Part shown: piece by piece, positions 26,492-35,174 of the stretch
Numbering within the stretch: the first letter of the stretch is position 1
How the letters are laid out: each line of letters opens with the position of its first letter
Assembly: GCF_042654985.1 (NCBI RefSeq)
Contig: NZ_JBHSMT010000028.1
Location: 62,001 to 126,000 of the forward strand
DNA: 64,000 nt
Direction of reading: 5' to 3'
From: Paraherbaspirillum soli
GTDB lineage: Bacteria > Pseudomonadota > Gammaproteobacteria > Burkholderiales > Burkholderiaceae_D
Made by a program: the position numbers and the translations under genes
Notes under the pieces: model-generated
The model's input: the letters and a program-made list of their open reading frames with translations, nothing else
What the model was told of the DNA's origin: nothing
The model's database searches: none

Positions 26492-29346
26492 GCAGTTCAT
26501 TGATCCAGCGGCCGCATTATTTCGCCGGCGAAGCCTTGCTGACTGCCGACTTCATCTGCGAACAGCAGTACCACATGGAGATGCAAAGCTATAACAACCA
26601 AAGCCTGTATACCTACGGGATTGCGTCCGGGCTTGAGATTTTCTGGGATGCCGAAAGCAACAGCAATCAAGTCGAGGTCAGTCCGGGCATGGCAATAGAT
26701 TGCCTCGGCCGCCAAATCATCTTGCTGCAGCCCCAGGTGGTGAAATTGGTCGATGTGATGTCAGGGTCGAATTATTTCCTGACCATTAGCTACGACAACG
26801 TGTATGCCGACCTTAACGACGAAACCGGCGTCGCCGGCTATAAGCGGATCGTCGAGCAGCCACGGATTCAGTACGTGCGCAATCTGCAGCAGCCGGGCCT
26901 GAATGTTTTGCTGGCGGTTATCGGCTTTGCCACCAAGGACACGATCAACCAGTTGACCTATCGCTCCGGCAATATCGAACGGCGTTACGTCGGCTCATCG
27001 TTGGGCGCGCTGAATTTCATCACCGAAGGCACCGGCGTCCACAAAACCGATATGCCGAATTCCCTGAACGGCTTTTTCGATGCCAAGGACAACAACGATC
27101 TCTATCCCTGCATCAGGGCCAAGCGAGAAACCAGCGGCCAGCAAGCGTATCTGGAAGTGGATGCGGCGCGCAGCCAGTTCATGGGACTTGTGACCACGGG
27201 CAATAATCTCGGCATCGGCAGCGACCAGCCGCTAGCCAATTTGCAAGTCGAGGCGATCACCTTCAAGGGACAGGGCGTGTTGACTTCCACCGGTGAACTG
27301 GTGACGCTATCGAAGCCGCCGACGCCGTTTTTCCAGGTCGGCGATGTGCTGATCTCGGACCCGCCAGCGACCGTGAACAACGGCAGAGCCAGTTTCTGGC
27401 TGGACCAGCGTCGCACTATTACCGCCGTCAATCAGGAGCTGCTACAGGTCACGGTGGAATCTGCTTTTGATCCGCCGTTGGATCACATTACTTACACTTA
27501 TATCCGAGGGACGCTGGCACGCTTCGGCAGTGGCAACAGTTTTCTCAACATTAATATCGATGGCACGGTCGAACTGGGGGGGCAGGCAAGCGCCAGCACT
27601 GGTCGCGGCGCCAGCGGCCATCATGCGTTGTTCATCGCAGCTGACCGTAAGGTAGGAATCAACCTGTCGGATCGGGATCCGGAGGCGACGCTGGACGTCA
27701 ACGGCAAAATCCAGGCGGATGAATTGGAAGTCAACGAACTTCTGTGCATTAATACCGATGGCACGGTCGAACTGGGGAAGCAGGCATCCGCCGGCACCGG
27801 CCATCATGCATTGTTTATCACAGCCGATCGTAAAGTCGGCATCGCGCTGGCAGATCGCACTCCGGAGGCGACGCTGGATGTCAACGGCGCCGTGCATGCG
27901 AAGAGTTTTGTAGGCGACGGCTCCGAATTGACGAACTTGCCGGCGATGGCCAACTACTGGACTCTCGAAACCGACGGCCGCACGTCGACCGGCAATTTGT
28001 ACTATACCGACGGTAATGTCGGCATCCGCAACAACAAGCCGCTGGCGGCCCTCAGCGTCGGCGGCGGCCAGTCGTTTATCGGCAAAGGCCTGGTAACTTC
28101 CATCAGCGATGGTGTGTTGCAGGGGTACCAAACTGCCTTCCTGGACCAGGTCGCGGCCGGCGACACGATTACCATCGGCATGCTGGTCGAGCAGGTCGGC
28201 GTCATTTCGAAAATCATCAGCGGCACCGAACTGATACTGAAGGAGCCACTGCCGATCGCGCTGTCGAACTCGGCCTACAGTTATCAAGCGCCCGGCGGCG
28301 ACAAGCAGGCCGGAACCGGGAAGATCAGCAGCGACGGCAGCACAGTGACCGGCATCGACACCAATTTCGGCGACGAGGACAAGTTCGTGGTGGGCGGAAA
28401 AATCATCATCGACCGTTTCGATGTCAAGGTCATTCCGCCATCCGATACGACGCAGCCGCAAACCATGTATGTGCAGGCGGTCAAGAGTCAGACGGAGTTG
28501 AGCCTGATTCTGCCGAATGGCAAAAAGGTGGGCAGCGCGACTTTTTCCGCCGCGACTTCGGCCTATGTCGTGACGCCATCGCTGCTGGCCCATATCAGCG
28601 CCAATGGCGGCGACACCGTGCTGCCGCCAGCCCAGGCGCAGGACATTCCGCCGGCGCTGGTGATCACCACCAACCACGTCGTCGCCACTCCCAATACGGT
28701 CGCCATCAATCTGCCGCTGGATCAAATCCAGAGTCGATATGCACTGCAGGTGAACGGCGATGTCAGTTTCGGCAGTGGCGCGCTGCATGCCGGCGGCAAT
28801 ATCGTCAGCGATGCCACTTTGGAAAGCAAGGCAATGCAGGTGGCCGGGACCACGATCAATGCCGACGGCAGCGTGCAAATCATCGGCAACCGGGTGGCCT
28901 ACGATCAAAAAGCGTTGATCAAAGGCGGCACCAGCTTCGAGCAGGTAGCGACCAGCGATGGCTATGTGATGGCCGCCATCGGCCAGCCGATTTGGAAGGC
29001 AAATCATTGCGGCAGTCTGGCCGGCACTACCAGCCACAATGGCAAGCAGACCAGTATTGTGCATGCGACCGCGCTCGCCTATCAAATTAAGACGTCGAAC
29101 GGCAACGAAGATGATAAGACTATCTCCATCCCGGTTCCCGGCTCCTTCACGATGCCGGTCAAACAAGGCGAGACCTGGACGCTTAAATTGACTTGGAACG
29201 CCGACATCGGCAAGGCGCCGCCGCTTAAGTTCTATTGGATCCCGCTCGGCCCGCCGCCGCCGAACGCAAAGCTGGCTGAAGCCGAAGCAGCGGCCATATT
29301 GGCGGGCGACGACCTAAGGCAGAACGAAGCCGGCGATGAAGGATAG
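26488..29346 (+). CDS. Large tail fibre-like protein
   Basis: 952 residues. A conserved baseplate-binding N-terminus (about 1-160) is followed by a repetitive beta shaft. Two adjacent repeats of about 60 residues, each with DGTVELG, GHHALFI, ADRKVGI and PEATLDVNG, lie near residues 355-465. Then comes a SFVGDGSELTNLP strand typical of phage fibres, further low-complexity beta structure, and a C-terminal beta head. It should bind the target-cell surface (Afp13 analogue). The N-terminal domain is shared with the preceding gene. Confidence 0.85.
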   Translation: MSSSLIQRPHYFAGEALLTADFICEQQYHMEMQSYNNQSLYTYGIASGLEIFWDAESNSNQVEVSPGMAIDCLGRQIILLQPQVVKLVDVMSGSNYFLTISYDNVYADLNDETGVAGYKRIVEQPRIQYVRNLQQPGLNVLLAVIGFATKDTINQLTYRSGNIERRYVGSSLGALNFITEGTGVHKTDMPNSLNGFFDAKDNNDLYPCIRAKRETSGQQAYLEVDAARSQFMGLVTTGNNLGIGSDQPLANLQVEAITFKGQGVLTSTGELVTLSKPPTPFFQVGDVLISDPPATVNNGRASFWLDQRRTITAVNQELLQVTVESAFDPPLDHITYTYIRGTLARFGSGNSFLNINIDGTVELGGQASASTGRGASGHHALFIAADRKVGINLSDRDPEATLDVNGKIQADELEVNELLCINTDGTVELGKQASAGTGHHALFITADRKVGIALADRTPEATLDVNGAVHAKSFVGDGSELTNLPAMANYWTLETDGRTSTGNLYYTDGNVGIRNNKPLAALSVGGGQSFIGKGLVTSISDGVLQGYQTAFLDQVAAGDTITIGMLVEQVGVISKIISGTELILKEPLPIALSNSAYSYQAPGGDKQAGTGKISSDGSTVTGIDTNFGDEDKFVVGGKIIIDRFDVKVIPPSDTTQPQTMYVQAVKSQTELSLILPNGKKVGSATFSAATSAYVVTPSLLAHISANGGDTVLPPAQAQDIPPALVITTNHVVATPNTVAINLPLDQIQSRYALQVNGDVSFGSGALHAGGNIVSDATLESKAMQVAGTTINADGSVQIIGNRVAYDQKALIKGGTSFEQVATSDGYVMAAIGQPIWKANHCGSLAGTTSHNGKQTSIVHATALAYQIKTSNGNEDDKTISIPVPGSFTMPVKQGETWTLKLTWNADIGKAPPLKFYWIPLGPPPPNAKLAEAEAAAILAGDDLRQNEAGDEG

Positions 29347-29397
29347 GGTGGCGCACCAAGCTGGTCGATATCACCAAACCGCAAGGATTCAGCATCG

Positions 29398-31599
29398 ATG
29401 ACCACTACTGACAACGCCGCCTACCGCGACAACCAGGACTTGCTGCAAGCCTTGCTCCGGCTTGGCGACAGCATGATAGAGCGCGCTCTGCTGGTGCGGC
29501 AGGCGGCCGCCGATCCGACAGCCAGTCCGGCGGACGCGCAGGACCTGGTCGCTGCGCTGTACCGGCAACCGCCTCAGTTGCAACAACAGCTTGAACAACT
29601 CAACCTCGGGTTGCAGCGGCAGTGGGATCGCCTGCAGCGACGCAGTGCTGCCAGCGTCCGCGCCCAGGTGTTTTTGCCATGGGTGCATCTGACGCTGCTG
29701 TTCCAGCTGGAACGGCGCGACCAGGAATTGCTGCTGTGCGCTCTGCTGGCAGAGATCGATCCGCGCTACCGTGTCATGTTGCAGGCGCTGACCGACGAGC
29801 TCGCCGGCGACGCCAGTTTTACGCCGTTGGCGAGCGCCGTCTTGATGCTAGTCGGCGGTCCGGCCGAACGCATCGACCTGCAGCAACGCCTATTCAGCGA
29901 CGCTGCCTTGCGCCGCTGGGATTTGATCGAACTGGCGGCCGGTTGCCGGCTTGGCACGCTGGCCGGCGGCTACCGGCTCACTGCCGCCATCAGCGCGTAT
30001 CTGCTGGCGCGCGCCGCGCCGCAACTACGATTGGAACAAGCGCTGGATGAGATCGACAGCGCGCTGCCGCTGGCCGATCATCTGGTCGACGACGCGGTGC
30101 TGCAACAGCTGTCCAATTTCATCGCGCGCGCCGGCAGCGACCAAGTATCCCCGGCCAGCTATCTGCTGCACCTGCAAGGGCCGGATTTGCCGCTGCAACA
30201 AAGCCTGTGCGCCGCCGTCTTCAAGCAAATCGGCATGAGCTGCGTCCGGCTCGACGGCAAAGCCATTTGGCAAGCCTATCTCAACGGCCAAAACAATCGT
30301 GCCGAATTGACTGCGCGCCTGCGCCTGTTGTGCCGCGATGCGCTGCTGTGCAACCGGGTGCTGGTATTGGTCCATTGCCAGTGGCTAAGTACGCCGGACA
30401 GTGCCGACGATTTGCTGGACGAGGTGTGCAACACGCTGCTCGACAGTCAACGCTACCTGGCGGTATTAAACGGCCCGGCGCGCCGTCTGAGCGACCTGGC
30501 GCACCAGTACAGCGCGCATCGGGCGCTACCGATCCTGATCAAGAGCCGGGTTCCCGCTAGCCAAATGCGGCATCGTATTTGGCAGCGCCACCTGCCGTCG
30601 CTGGGCTTCAAGCCGGCTGAATCGACGCTGGCCCAGTTGGTTAACAATTACCCGTTCACGGAGGAACAAATTCTGACGGTGGTGAAAGAAGCCGCCAGCC
30701 GCCAATTGCTCAATCCCGACGCCGAAAGTGCGGCCGAGCTGCTGCTCGACGCCTGTCGCGAGCAAAGCAACAAGGAGCAACTGAGCGTCGCGCAAGAGGT
30801 GAAAAGCGCTTACCGTTTCAGCGACATCGTGTTGCCTGCCAATACCCGGCAATGGTTGCTGGAAGTTTTGCAGTACGCGCAAAATCGGCATCAAGTCATT
30901 GAAAACTGGGGCTTCGATAGCAAGAACCAAAACAGCAAAAACCTGTGCGTGCTGTTTTACGGCCCCTCAGGCACCGGCAAAACCATGGCCGCCGCTATCA
31001 TCGCCAATGAACTCAATCTCGGCCTGTACAAAATCGACCTCGCCAATCTGGTCAGCAAATATGTCGGCGAAACGGAAAAACATCTGGCGCAATTATTCGA
31101 CCAGGCCGAGGCCATGAACATCGTGCTGTTTTTCGATGAAGCCGAAAGCCTGTTTTCCAAGCGCACCGAAACCAAGAACGCGCACGACCGTTACGCCAAC
31201 CTGCAAACCGGCTATCTGCTGCAGCGCATAGAAACCTATCCGGGCATCGTGATCCTGTCGACCAATTTATTGAAGAACATGGACAAGGCGTTCATGCGGC
31301 GCTTCAAGTTCATGATCGAATACCCGTTCCCCGGCAGTGCCCAGCGCCTGCAGTTATGGCGCAACGCCTTTCCGCCGGCGACGCCGCTGGCCGGCGACCT
31401 GGATTTTCCGCTGCTGGCGGAAAGAGCGCCGCTCAGCGGCGGCAACATCAACAACATCGCCCTCAGCGCTGCCTTCCTGGCGGCGGCCGAGCGGCAAACG
31501 GTAAGTCAGCGCCATGTATTGCAAGCCACCGAACGCGAATATCACAAGTTGGGCAAGGTATTCAACGCCGCCGATTTTAGTTGGGGCGACGATGACTAG
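29398..31599 (+). CDS. AAA+ ATPase of the eCIS (Afp15/Pvc15-like)
   Basis: 733 residues. The N-terminal 400 are Leu/Gln/Arg-rich and helical. The C-terminal AAA+ domain has Walker A GPSGTGKT (about 522-529), Walker B VLFFDEAESLF (about 574-584), sensor-1-like VILSTN and an arginine finger region KAFMRRFKF. In Afp/PVC this ATPase is needed for assembly or cargo loading and does not form part of the particle. It is preceded by a 51-bp gap after the fibre gene. Confidence 0.95.
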   Translation: MTTTDNAAYRDNQDLLQALLRLGDSMIERALLVRQAAADPTASPADAQDLVAALYRQPPQLQQQLEQLNLGLQRQWDRLQRRSAASVRAQVFLPWVHLTLLFQLERRDQELLLCALLAEIDPRYRVMLQALTDELAGDASFTPLASAVLMLVGGPAERIDLQQRLFSDAALRRWDLIELAAGCRLGTLAGGYRLTAAISAYLLARAAPQLRLEQALDEIDSALPLADHLVDDAVLQQLSNFIARAGSDQVSPASYLLHLQGPDLPLQQSLCAAVFKQIGMSCVRLDGKAIWQAYLNGQNNRAELTARLRLLCRDALLCNRVLVLVHCQWLSTPDSADDLLDEVCNTLLDSQRYLAVLNGPARRLSDLAHQYSAHRALPILIKSRVPASQMRHRIWQRHLPSLGFKPAESTLAQLVNNYPFTEEQILTVVKEAASRQLLNPDAESAAELLLDACREQSNKEQLSVAQEVKSAYRFSDIVLPANTRQWLLEVLQYAQNRHQVIENWGFDSKNQNSKNLCVLFYGPSGTGKTMAAAIIANELNLGLYKIDLANLVSKYVGETEKHLAQLFDQAEAMNIVLFFDEAESLFSKRTETKNAHDRYANLQTGYLLQRIETYPGIVILSTNLLKNMDKAFMRRFKFMIEYPFPGSAQRLQLWRNAFPPATPLAGDLDFPLLAERAPLSGGNINNIALSAAFLAAAERQTVSQRHVLQATEREYHKLGKVFNAADFSWGDDD

Positions 31600-31632
31600 A
31601 GCAGGGGACGCGACAACTGAAGGAGGGTAAAC

Positions 31633-33303
31633 GTGAGAAAAATGACGCCGCAAACGCCAGCGCCGGTACTTGGCGCGCCGCTCCGCCAGCCGGCGCCACC
31701 CGGCGCGAAACTGGGCGGCGGCAACGATTTCACTTCGATGGGCACTTATCACTATGGCGGCAGCGTGCTGCAGCGACGGCCGGCGAGCGCGCCTGCCGGC
31801 CCGGTCAGTCAGAGCGGCTTGCCGGATGACTTGAGGTACGGGGTCGAGGCCTTGTCCGGCATCAACCTGTCCCGCGTCAAGGTGCATTACAACTCTGCCA
31901 AGCCGGCGCGGTTGCAGGCGCATGCCTATGCGCAGGGCAGCGAGATTCATCTGGCAGCGGGACAGGAACAGCATCTGCCGCATGAGGCCTGGCATGTGGT
32001 GCAACAGGCGCAGGGCAGGGTAGCGCCGACCGTGCCACTCGGGGGCGCCATGCTCAATGACGATCAGGGACTGGAGCGGGAAGCGGACGCGATGGGCGCG
32101 CGGGCGCATCGGCTAGGGATTGCCCAGACCAGGTTCTACGACCCGCATAATGCCGGCGTAAATCGGTTCCCGGTCGCTATTAACGCAGCGGCGGGGCAAG
32201 GCATCATCCAGACCAAGCTGTCGCTGAACAAACAGGTAATAACCTTTAAGAACAACTCGGTGGAAGAATTTCTAAAGGGGATCTTGACCTCTATCTCCGA
32301 CCAGGATCTGAAAGCCGAGTTCGACCAATATTTCGCAGAAAATCCAGATCGGCTCAAGCATGTGATGATCAAGTGGGCCGGGGCGCCCGAAAACAAAAAG
32401 ATCGCCAAAAACGATTACCAGCCACCGCCGGGAAAGCAGCAGAAAGCCAAGGTGCGGCATTACGACAACGCCGATGAACTGGCGCTGGCGGCGCTCGGCG
32501 AAGCCCGTTCCAAACAAAAAAAGACGGCCGAGAAAGAATACGCCACCGAAATTGTCGGCCGTTCCGATATATTCAATGAACTGGTTGACATCATCCAGAC
32601 AAATATCCCCATCGCCCTAAAAAAATACGGCACGGTCATAGACAACCTTGCCAAGTTGGCGCCAAAGAACCGCCGAACTTATCTCGAATACGTCCGGATT
32701 TTGGAGGTCACCACGCTTTCAGATGTTTTGACCCATCCCCAGAAGCATACGTTTGGGGAATTGGTCGCTGCAATTCACGATGTACAGGAATTGCTCTATC
32801 AAACGAAAAACGAAGAGCTTGTTCTAACAATCGACAATGAGCGGGAACGGAACCTAAACAACCCTCACGCACTTCCACCGGAACGCTATCAGGGTTCGGT
32901 ATTGGTCGGACCATTAGTGGTTCGGAAGCCCGTGGATCGGGCATGGCGCGGCAAAGAAGCAACGCCGAAACCGTCCAATCCCCATGTCAAAACGGCGTTA
33001 TTGCTCGGCAACCCCACAGACATGGGGCCATCGATGACCGCAGCCAGGATGTTTATTCTCGCGACTGACGGCGGCGCAGGCGCACGACGGGTCAAGTCGC
33101 TCGCGCTGGCGCTCTTCGCTTTCTGGAATCGACTTTATCGACGCGACATAACAGACGTTCATCGTTATCACTTTACGATGGATATGGCCGCAAATTTCGA
33201 CGCCCTCTACAGCCCTTTCACTCCCATCGACAAAGAGTCGAGGCAGTGGCAGGAAGAGTTCAACCTGCGCGATGTCGAATCGGAATTCGATGTCTATGAC
33301 TAA
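31633..33303 (+). CDS. DUF4157 (eCIS core) protein, candidate effector
   Basis: 556 residues, GTG start preceded by AGGAGGG. A disordered N-terminus (1-65) carries the motif NDFTSMGTYHYGGSVLQRR (31-49). It is followed by a DUF4157 domain (about 66-160) with LPDDLRYGVEALSG and HEAWH at 117-121, a zinc-peptidase-like HExxH. The C-terminal 390 residues are an unrecognised, less GC-biased domain containing K-rich helices; they may hold the toxic activity. DUF4157 is the most frequent eCIS-associated cargo-linked domain. Transported by the particle by inference. Confidence 0.85.
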   Translation: MRKMTPQTPAPVLGAPLRQPAPPGAKLGGGNDFTSMGTYHYGGSVLQRRPASAPAGPVSQSGLPDDLRYGVEALSGINLSRVKVHYNSAKPARLQAHAYAQGSEIHLAAGQEQHLPHEAWHVVQQAQGRVAPTVPLGGAMLNDDQGLEREADAMGARAHRLGIAQTRFYDPHNAGVNRFPVAINAAAGQGIIQTKLSLNKQVITFKNNSVEEFLKGILTSISDQDLKAEFDQYFAENPDRLKHVMIKWAGAPENKKIAKNDYQPPPGKQQKAKVRHYDNADELALAALGEARSKQKKTAEKEYATEIVGRSDIFNELVDIIQTNIPIALKKYGTVIDNLAKLAPKNRRTYLEYVRILEVTTLSDVLTHPQKHTFGELVAAIHDVQELLYQTKNEELVLTIDNERERNLNNPHALPPERYQGSVLVGPLVVRKPVDRAWRGKEATPKPSNPHVKTALLLGNPTDMGPSMTAARMFILATDGGAGARRVKSLALALFAFWNRLYRRDITDVHRYHFTMDMAANFDALYSPFTPIDKESRQWQEEFNLRDVESEFDVYD

Positions 33304-33415
33304 TTTTTTGTCGCTTTCCCCTTTAATGTGGTCCGCTTCGCAGGCTTGTGACGTATACGCCGTCAGATGTTCATCATATTCAATCGCTCTATCACGTAGA
33401 TCGAGGCCAAGAATC

Positions 33416-34759
33416 ATGCAAGCAAAGCAGGTTCCAATACTCAAAACAACCATCGCTAGCCGGCATCAAACGCCGCGTGAGGTGGTCGCGCAGCCAGCGA
33501 CGGCGGCCGATGGTAACGGCAGTTATTTGACCACAATGGGTAGCTACTCTTATGCCCGCAGCCCGATACAGCGTAGGAAAGCACCTGACAATCAGCTTAA
33601 CAACAGGTTCGGCGGTGCCGTTCAGCAGCGACAGCGGATACGTGGAGAGCCGATTCAGCGCATGCAGGTCGGGCAGGACGCCGAGTCCGAATCCCTGTCC
33701 CTCGCAGATCAAGCCCGTATCGAGCAAAGCCGGCAGGAGGAGGGGGAGTCCTATCTTAGCCAAAGTCAGGAGGCCGGGCTGATTAACTTGATTCTGCTCG
33801 AGGGTCATGAGGGGCCGGATCAGATGGATCGGATGGATCGAGGAGGCTATCCGATCCCCAAGCAGATTCACCGATTTTGGACAGGCGGACCCTTGTCTCG
33901 GTCAGCGATGGAGAATCTGGTGGAAAGCGTCAAGAAGACCAAAGACAGCGATTGGAGGCACAACCTCTGGTACTCGAGCCACATCGAGACGTTGATGAAT
34001 AAAGACCTAGCACAGGACAAGCTTGCCGAACGGGCACAGCAGCGCGACGAACTCACGAAGCTCGGCTACAACGTACGGCCCATCGAGAGCCTGGCAAAGC
34101 AGCGCAAGTTCCTTATGTCGAAGAATCCGGACTCCCCAGTGTCGCTGGACCAACTCGAGAACGCGGGCGGCATAGCTTACAAAGCCGTCGCCCATGGCCA
34201 TGGTTCCGACGACATCAAGTACTTCTCCGACATTGCGCGCCTGCTGTACTTGCACGAGATCGGCGGAATCCACATGGACGTCGACGTCGGCCTTGGCGAC
34301 ATTGACCTCGGGGCCACCTATTATCACCAGGATGAGGTGGGGCGGGTGCCGCTGTTTGGCTCGTTACTGCGCGACAGTAAAGACAAAGAGCCGATCGCTG
34401 AGCTGAATTACCTTGACGAACTCAAGCAGCGCGGAAATATCCCGCCGACTGAATGGGATAGGTATCGGCGGACGGTTCAAGCCCTGGTGCTTCGAGCGAA
34501 GCAAGGTTCAGCCATGTACAACGCCTTGCTAGCATCCCGACACAAGAATCCACACGTGAAGAAAGCTCTTGAGAGAATGTTTGCCGATATCGAAGGTGAC
34601 AAAACCGAGAAATATCTACGCACGGGGATGGGATACAACAAATTCCTGCTGACCGGCAGCGACAAAGCGAGCCCGGAAGTCCTGGAACAAGCGTTTTCCC
34701 AGTCTGTGCCGCCCTACTTGCTACGACTACGTCACCTCACCCCCGAGAGCGACACTTGA
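33416..34759 (+). CDS. DXD-type glycosyltransferase toxin, candidate eCIS effector
   Basis: 447 residues from the ATG at 33416; a longer frame from 33272 overlaps the previous gene. The N-terminal leader has GSYLTTMGSYSYARSPIQRR (35-54), shared with the DUF4157 protein. The catalytic domain has the glycosyltransferase start IPKQIHRFWTGGP (Trp155), then DIARLLYLHEIGGIHMDVDVGLG with the DXD motif Asp288/Asp290. This pattern matches Gly_transf_sug/GT44-like domains of large clostridial toxins, which glycosylate host GTPases. Host target unknown. No immunity gene adjoins it, as expected for an anti-eukaryotic effector. Confidence 0.82.
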   Translation: MQAKQVPILKTTIASRHQTPREVVAQPATAADGNGSYLTTMGSYSYARSPIQRRKAPDNQLNNRFGGAVQQRQRIRGEPIQRMQVGQDAESESLSLADQARIEQSRQEEGESYLSQSQEAGLINLILLEGHEGPDQMDRMDRGGYPIPKQIHRFWTGGPLSRSAMENLVESVKKTKDSDWRHNLWYSSHIETLMNKDLAQDKLAERAQQRDELTKLGYNVRPIESLAKQRKFLMSKNPDSPVSLDQLENAGGIAYKAVAHGHGSDDIKYFSDIARLLYLHEIGGIHMDVDVGLGDIDLGATYYHQDEVGRVPLFGSLLRDSKDKEPIAELNYLDELKQRGNIPPTEWDRYRRTVQALVLRAKQGSAMYNALLASRHKNPHVKKALERMFADIEGDKTEKYLRTGMGYNKFLLTGSDKASPEVLEQAFSQSVPPYLLRLRHLTPESDT

Positions 34760-34845
34760 CCCCGGAACCACGGATCCAAGCCGAGACTAGGGCTTGACAT
34801 CGGCGCCTTTGTAATTTTTGAGCGAATTGCCGTGAATCTTGAAGA

Positions 34846-35062
34846 CTACACAAGGGTCGCGAGTTCATCTCGAATCGCGATGGCTAGCGCGACGACGATC
34901 AGGGCCCCCGCGACGGCGAACGTGATGTGCATGCCGGCGGCAATGGCAGCTGGACGCGCCGTCGCGATGTCGGTCGTCGCCGATGCCAGCGCGAATACTG
35001 CGTCCATCGCAGACGTGCCGGTAATCAATCCAAGATTGCGCGACAGGCTGAGGTCAAGGGAC
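34846..35062 (-). pseudogene. C-terminal remnant of an MFS transporter
   Basis: The minus strand encodes LSLSRNLGLITGTSAMDAVFALAS followed by a last hydrophobic helix (ITFAVAGALIVVALAIAI) and a stop, which is the end of a drug-efflux-type MFS protein. The upstream coding part is missing: homology breaks at an AT-rich inverted repeat. No start codon context exists. The rest of 34760-35174 is intergenic. Confidence 0.65.
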
Positions 35063-35087
35063 GTATAAATTTTCCAATTTATATGTC
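35060..35087. promoter_or_regulatory. AT-rich inverted repeat upstream of the epimerase gene (operator candidate)
   Basis: GACGTATAAATT and AATTTATATGTC form 12-bp arms with one mismatch around TTCC, 88 bp before the epimerase start. The position suits a regulator site, possibly for the AraC or GntR protein of the cluster. It also marks the break point of the MFS remnant. Confidence 0.45.
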
Positions 35088-35141
35088 AACAAGCCCTAGT
35101 ACTGTGCCGATTTCGTCATATATTGCGGCGCATAGCAGCAA

Positions 35142-35171
35142 GACAGCGTCAGCCGATAAGCTTACGCTGTC
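35142..35171. promoter_or_regulatory. Leader inverted repeat abutting the epimerase start
   Basis: GACAGCGT (35142-35149) and ACGCTGTC (35164-35171) are perfect 8-bp arms ending 3 bp before the ATG. In RNA they would form a hairpin over the ribosome-binding region, where no clear Shine-Dalgarno sequence is seen. Confidence 0.4.
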
Positions 35172-35174
35172 AGC

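Noticed and set aside
8739..34759. Prophage tail or type VI secretion system
   Set aside because: No capsid, terminase, portal or lysis genes, and no TssB/C, TssJLM or ClpV. The AAA+ ATPase, DUF4255 and DUF4157 genes are eCIS hallmarks.
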